Source: Mailhella massiliensis
GTDB lineage: Bacteria; Desulfobacterota; Desulfovibrionia; Desulfovibrionales; Desulfovibrionaceae
DNA: 15,136 nt
Reading direction: 5' to 3'
NCBI RefSeq assembly: GCF_020741395.1
Contig: NZ_DYZA01000031.1
Location: 1 to 15,136, forward strand
Positions within the stretch are counted from its first letter, which is position 1. Each line of letters starts with the position of its first letter. Shown in pieces: positions 14,209 to 15,136 of the stretch. A program made the translations under genes and the position numbers. Under the pieces are notes generated by a model. That model saw only the letters and a list, made by a program, of their open reading frames with translations. It did no database searches and had not been told where the DNA came from.

Positions 14209-14285
14209 GTCCCCATCGTCTAGCCGGCCCAGGACAGCGGCCTTTCACGCCGTCAACAGCGGTTCAAATCCGCTTGGGGACGCCA
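14209..14285 (+). tRNA. tRNA-Glu (anticodon UUC)
   Basis: A full cloverleaf with encoded CCA. Acceptor GTCCCCA (14209-14215) pairs with TGGGGAC (14275-14281), then a G discriminator and CCA (14283-14285). The anticodon loop CTTTCAC gives TTC, reading Glu codons. The T arm contains GGTTCAAATCC. It starts 18 nt after the hflX stop, so it may be read from the hflX transcript. Its 3' end faces an integrase, as expected for an integration target. Confidence 0.95.
14263..14285 (+). other. Putative attachment site at the tRNA-Glu 3' end
   Basis: The T arm and acceptor 3' strand of a tRNA is the classic crossover region for tyrosine recombinases, and such an integrase gene ends 63 nt downstream. I infer an att junction here. 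The second copy of the repeat would lie outside the window, so the exact core and its length cannot be fixed. Confidence 0.45.
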
Positions 14286-14319
14286 AAAATTTCAATAGGC
14301 TACAGCAGCTCAGTTTTTA

Positions 14320-14341
14320 GGTTACAAAAATTGGGTTACAA
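14320..14341. repeat. Direct repeats GGTTACAA beside the tRNA-Glu junction
   Basis: GGTTACAA occurs at 14320-14327 and 14334-14341, a 14-bp period. Both copies lie between the tRNA 3' end and the integrase stop. Short direct repeats in this place can be arm-type binding sites for integrase or excisionase. The role here is inferred from position only. Confidence 0.4.
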
Positions 14342-14344
14342 TTT

Positions 14345-14381
14345 TTCCTCAGGAGACCTTCTCTTGAGGAATTTTTGTTTT
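14345..14381 (+). terminator. Plus-strand terminator after tRNA-Glu, inside the integrase 3' end
   Basis: TTCCTCA (14345-14351) pairs with TGAGGAA (14365-14371), with an inner GAGA/TCTC. TTTTTGTTTT (14372-14381) follows. On the plus strand it would end the hflX/tRNA transcript. On the other strand the same bases encode the last integrase codons and stop, and there is no U-tract in that direction. Confidence 0.75.
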
Positions 14382-15136
14382 AAGCAGGTCTTCCACTACC
14401 TGCCCGATGCCGCTGCCTCCCAGAGCCGAAAGAATTTCGCTCTGGTCCGTGTACAGCCCCGCGCTCTTCGTATAGCGATCCGTTGTAGTCGCTCGATAAT
14501 GTCCCATAAGGACTTGGGCGGCATTCAGACCTGAACTCACGAACGTGATGGCCGCACTCTTGTGCCGGATGGCGTGAAAACCGAAGGGCTTCACATGGGC
14601 TTTCCGGCAGAGACGCTCCATGAAGTGAATGCGCTGGGTGAACGGCTGCCCCAGAAACGTGTCGTTCTGAAGCTGCATGAACACATTGTCCACCTTGCAG
14701 GGGCGGGCATCCCGCCACCACTTGAGCGCCTTGACCAGTTCCGGGTGCATTCGGAGCCAGCGCACCCGTTCCATTCCATTCCCCGACTTGTTGTCGGTCA
14801 GCCTGATTTTTTCCTTCTGAAGGTCCACATCGCTCCACGTCAGCCGGAAGATTTCACTCCTGCGTCCTCCCGTGAAGTACAGGGTCAGCAGCATGACCAA
14901 GTCCTGCCCTTCTGCCTGCTGAAACACCTTGATGACATCACTTTCTGGTGGAACATAGCGGTCGCCGTGCTTTACGGGAAATGGCTTCACCTTCAGAAAT
15001 GGTGGTGCCACCTGTGGGAATCCCTCAAAGAAGTCGGAACCCCAGTTCCATGCCGCCAGCAGGTTCTTGCGGTACTTGTTGGCGACGTTCGCCCCGCGTT
15101 CATCCTTGATTCTGGAAAGAAACTCATAGGCTCTTG
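14349..15136 (-). CDS. Tyrosine-type site-specific recombinase (integrase), 5' part beyond the window
   Basis: Cuts and rejoins DNA to insert or excise a mobile element. About 261 residues are visible and the frame is open through the window edge, so the N-terminus is missing from view. The visible N-terminal piece (AYEFLSRIKDERGANVANKYRKN...) looks like the SAM-like core-binding domain. The catalytic domain has Arg in FTGGRRSEIFRLTW, HAIRHKSAA (H-x-x-R), LMGH, and the nucleophile Tyr in TTDRYTKS, so the R-H-R-H-Y set is complete. The internal GTG at 15011 is only a Val codon, not the start. It points at tRNA-Glu and stops 63 nt from its 3' end, the usual arrangement for a genomic island or prophage. 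The type of element cannot be told from here. Confidence 0.93.
   Translation of the reverse strand, partial: RAYEFLSRIKDERGANVANKYRKNLLAAWNWGSDFFEGFPQVAPPFLKVKPFPVKHGDRYVPPESDVIKVFQQAEGQDLVMLLTLYFTGGRRSEIFRLTWSDVDLQKEKIRLTDNKSGNGMERVRWLRMHPELVKALKWWRDARPCKVDNVFMQLQNDTFLGQPFTQRIHFMERLCRKAHVKPFGFHAIRHKSAAITFVSSGLNAAQVLMGHYRATTTDRYTKSAGLYTDQSEILSALGGSGIGQVVEDLLKTKIPQEKVS

Larger units (their letters stand above)
14286..15136. mobile_element. Left end of an integrated element at tRNA-Glu (partial)
   Basis: The region from the tRNA 3' end to the window edge holds short direct repeats and a tyrosine recombinase gene, with no chromosomal gene. This is the layout of a tRNA-inserted island or prophage whose cargo lies to the right. 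The integrase uses a less biased codon set than gdhA or hflX, which fits foreign origin. The right boundary and cargo are not visible. Confidence 0.65.

Noticed and set aside
1..15136. CRISPR array, insertion sequence or rRNA genes
   Set aside because: No regularly spaced repeats, transposase genes with terminal repeats, or rRNA motifs were seen.

Overview
The window looks like ordinary chromosome of a GC-rich, Gram-negative anaerobe, most plausibly a member of the Desulfovibrionaceae (Desulfobacterota; Bilophila, Mailhella or Desulfovibrio-like). This placement is an inference from the mix of genes: an AcoR-type sigma-54 activator, a stand-alone IMP cyclohydrolase, an HflX with a long N-terminal extension, and a Bacillus-type Fe-S PurF. 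It does not rest on a sequence search. The right edge is the start of an integrated mobile element.

Layout. (1) 1-2018: a perfect 44-bp palindrome followed by a GAF/PAS/AAA+/Fis sigma-54-dependent activator. (2) 2053-6392, minus strand: a NYN-domain protein, a strong intrinsic terminator, then purF and uvrC 5 nt apart. UvrC carries an unusual linker of about 100 residues and two helix-hairpin-helix motifs that share 24 identical bases. (3) 6393-6739: a divergent gap with a minus-strand promoter, three related GGCAT/ATGCC dyads, a multi-helix RNA-like fold and a terminator-like hairpin directly before dut. (4) 6740-8732, plus strand: a compact dut / HD-hydrolase / ddl operon ending in a clear terminator. 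(5) 8790-9185: a gap with a GC-rich fold and an AT-rich block ahead of gdhA (NADP-type glutamate dehydrogenase). gdhA and a convergent gene of unknown function share a bidirectional terminator. (6) 11339-11836: a non-coding gap with long hairpins. (7) 11837-14285, plus strand: stand-alone IMP cyclohydrolase (PurH N-terminal domain), hflX and tRNA-Glu(UUC). (8) 14349-15136, minus strand: the C-terminal part of a tyrosine recombinase, open at the window edge and pointing at the tRNA.

How the genes work together. purF (first committed step) and the IMP cyclohydrolase (last step) belong to de novo purine synthesis but lie in separate units. dut protects DNA from uracil and uvrC does nucleotide excision repair. 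ddl supplies D-Ala-D-Ala for peptidoglycan, and gdhA links ammonium to glutamate. HflX is a ribosome-associated GTPase. The tRNA-Glu gene is the likely insertion site of the element that begins at the right edge.

I found no defence system, CRISPR array or obviously new multigene system. The parts most worth a second look are non-coding: the dut leader, the 44-bp palindrome, the hairpin-rich gaps, and the tRNA/integrase junction, where the integrase 3' end doubles as a plus-strand terminator.
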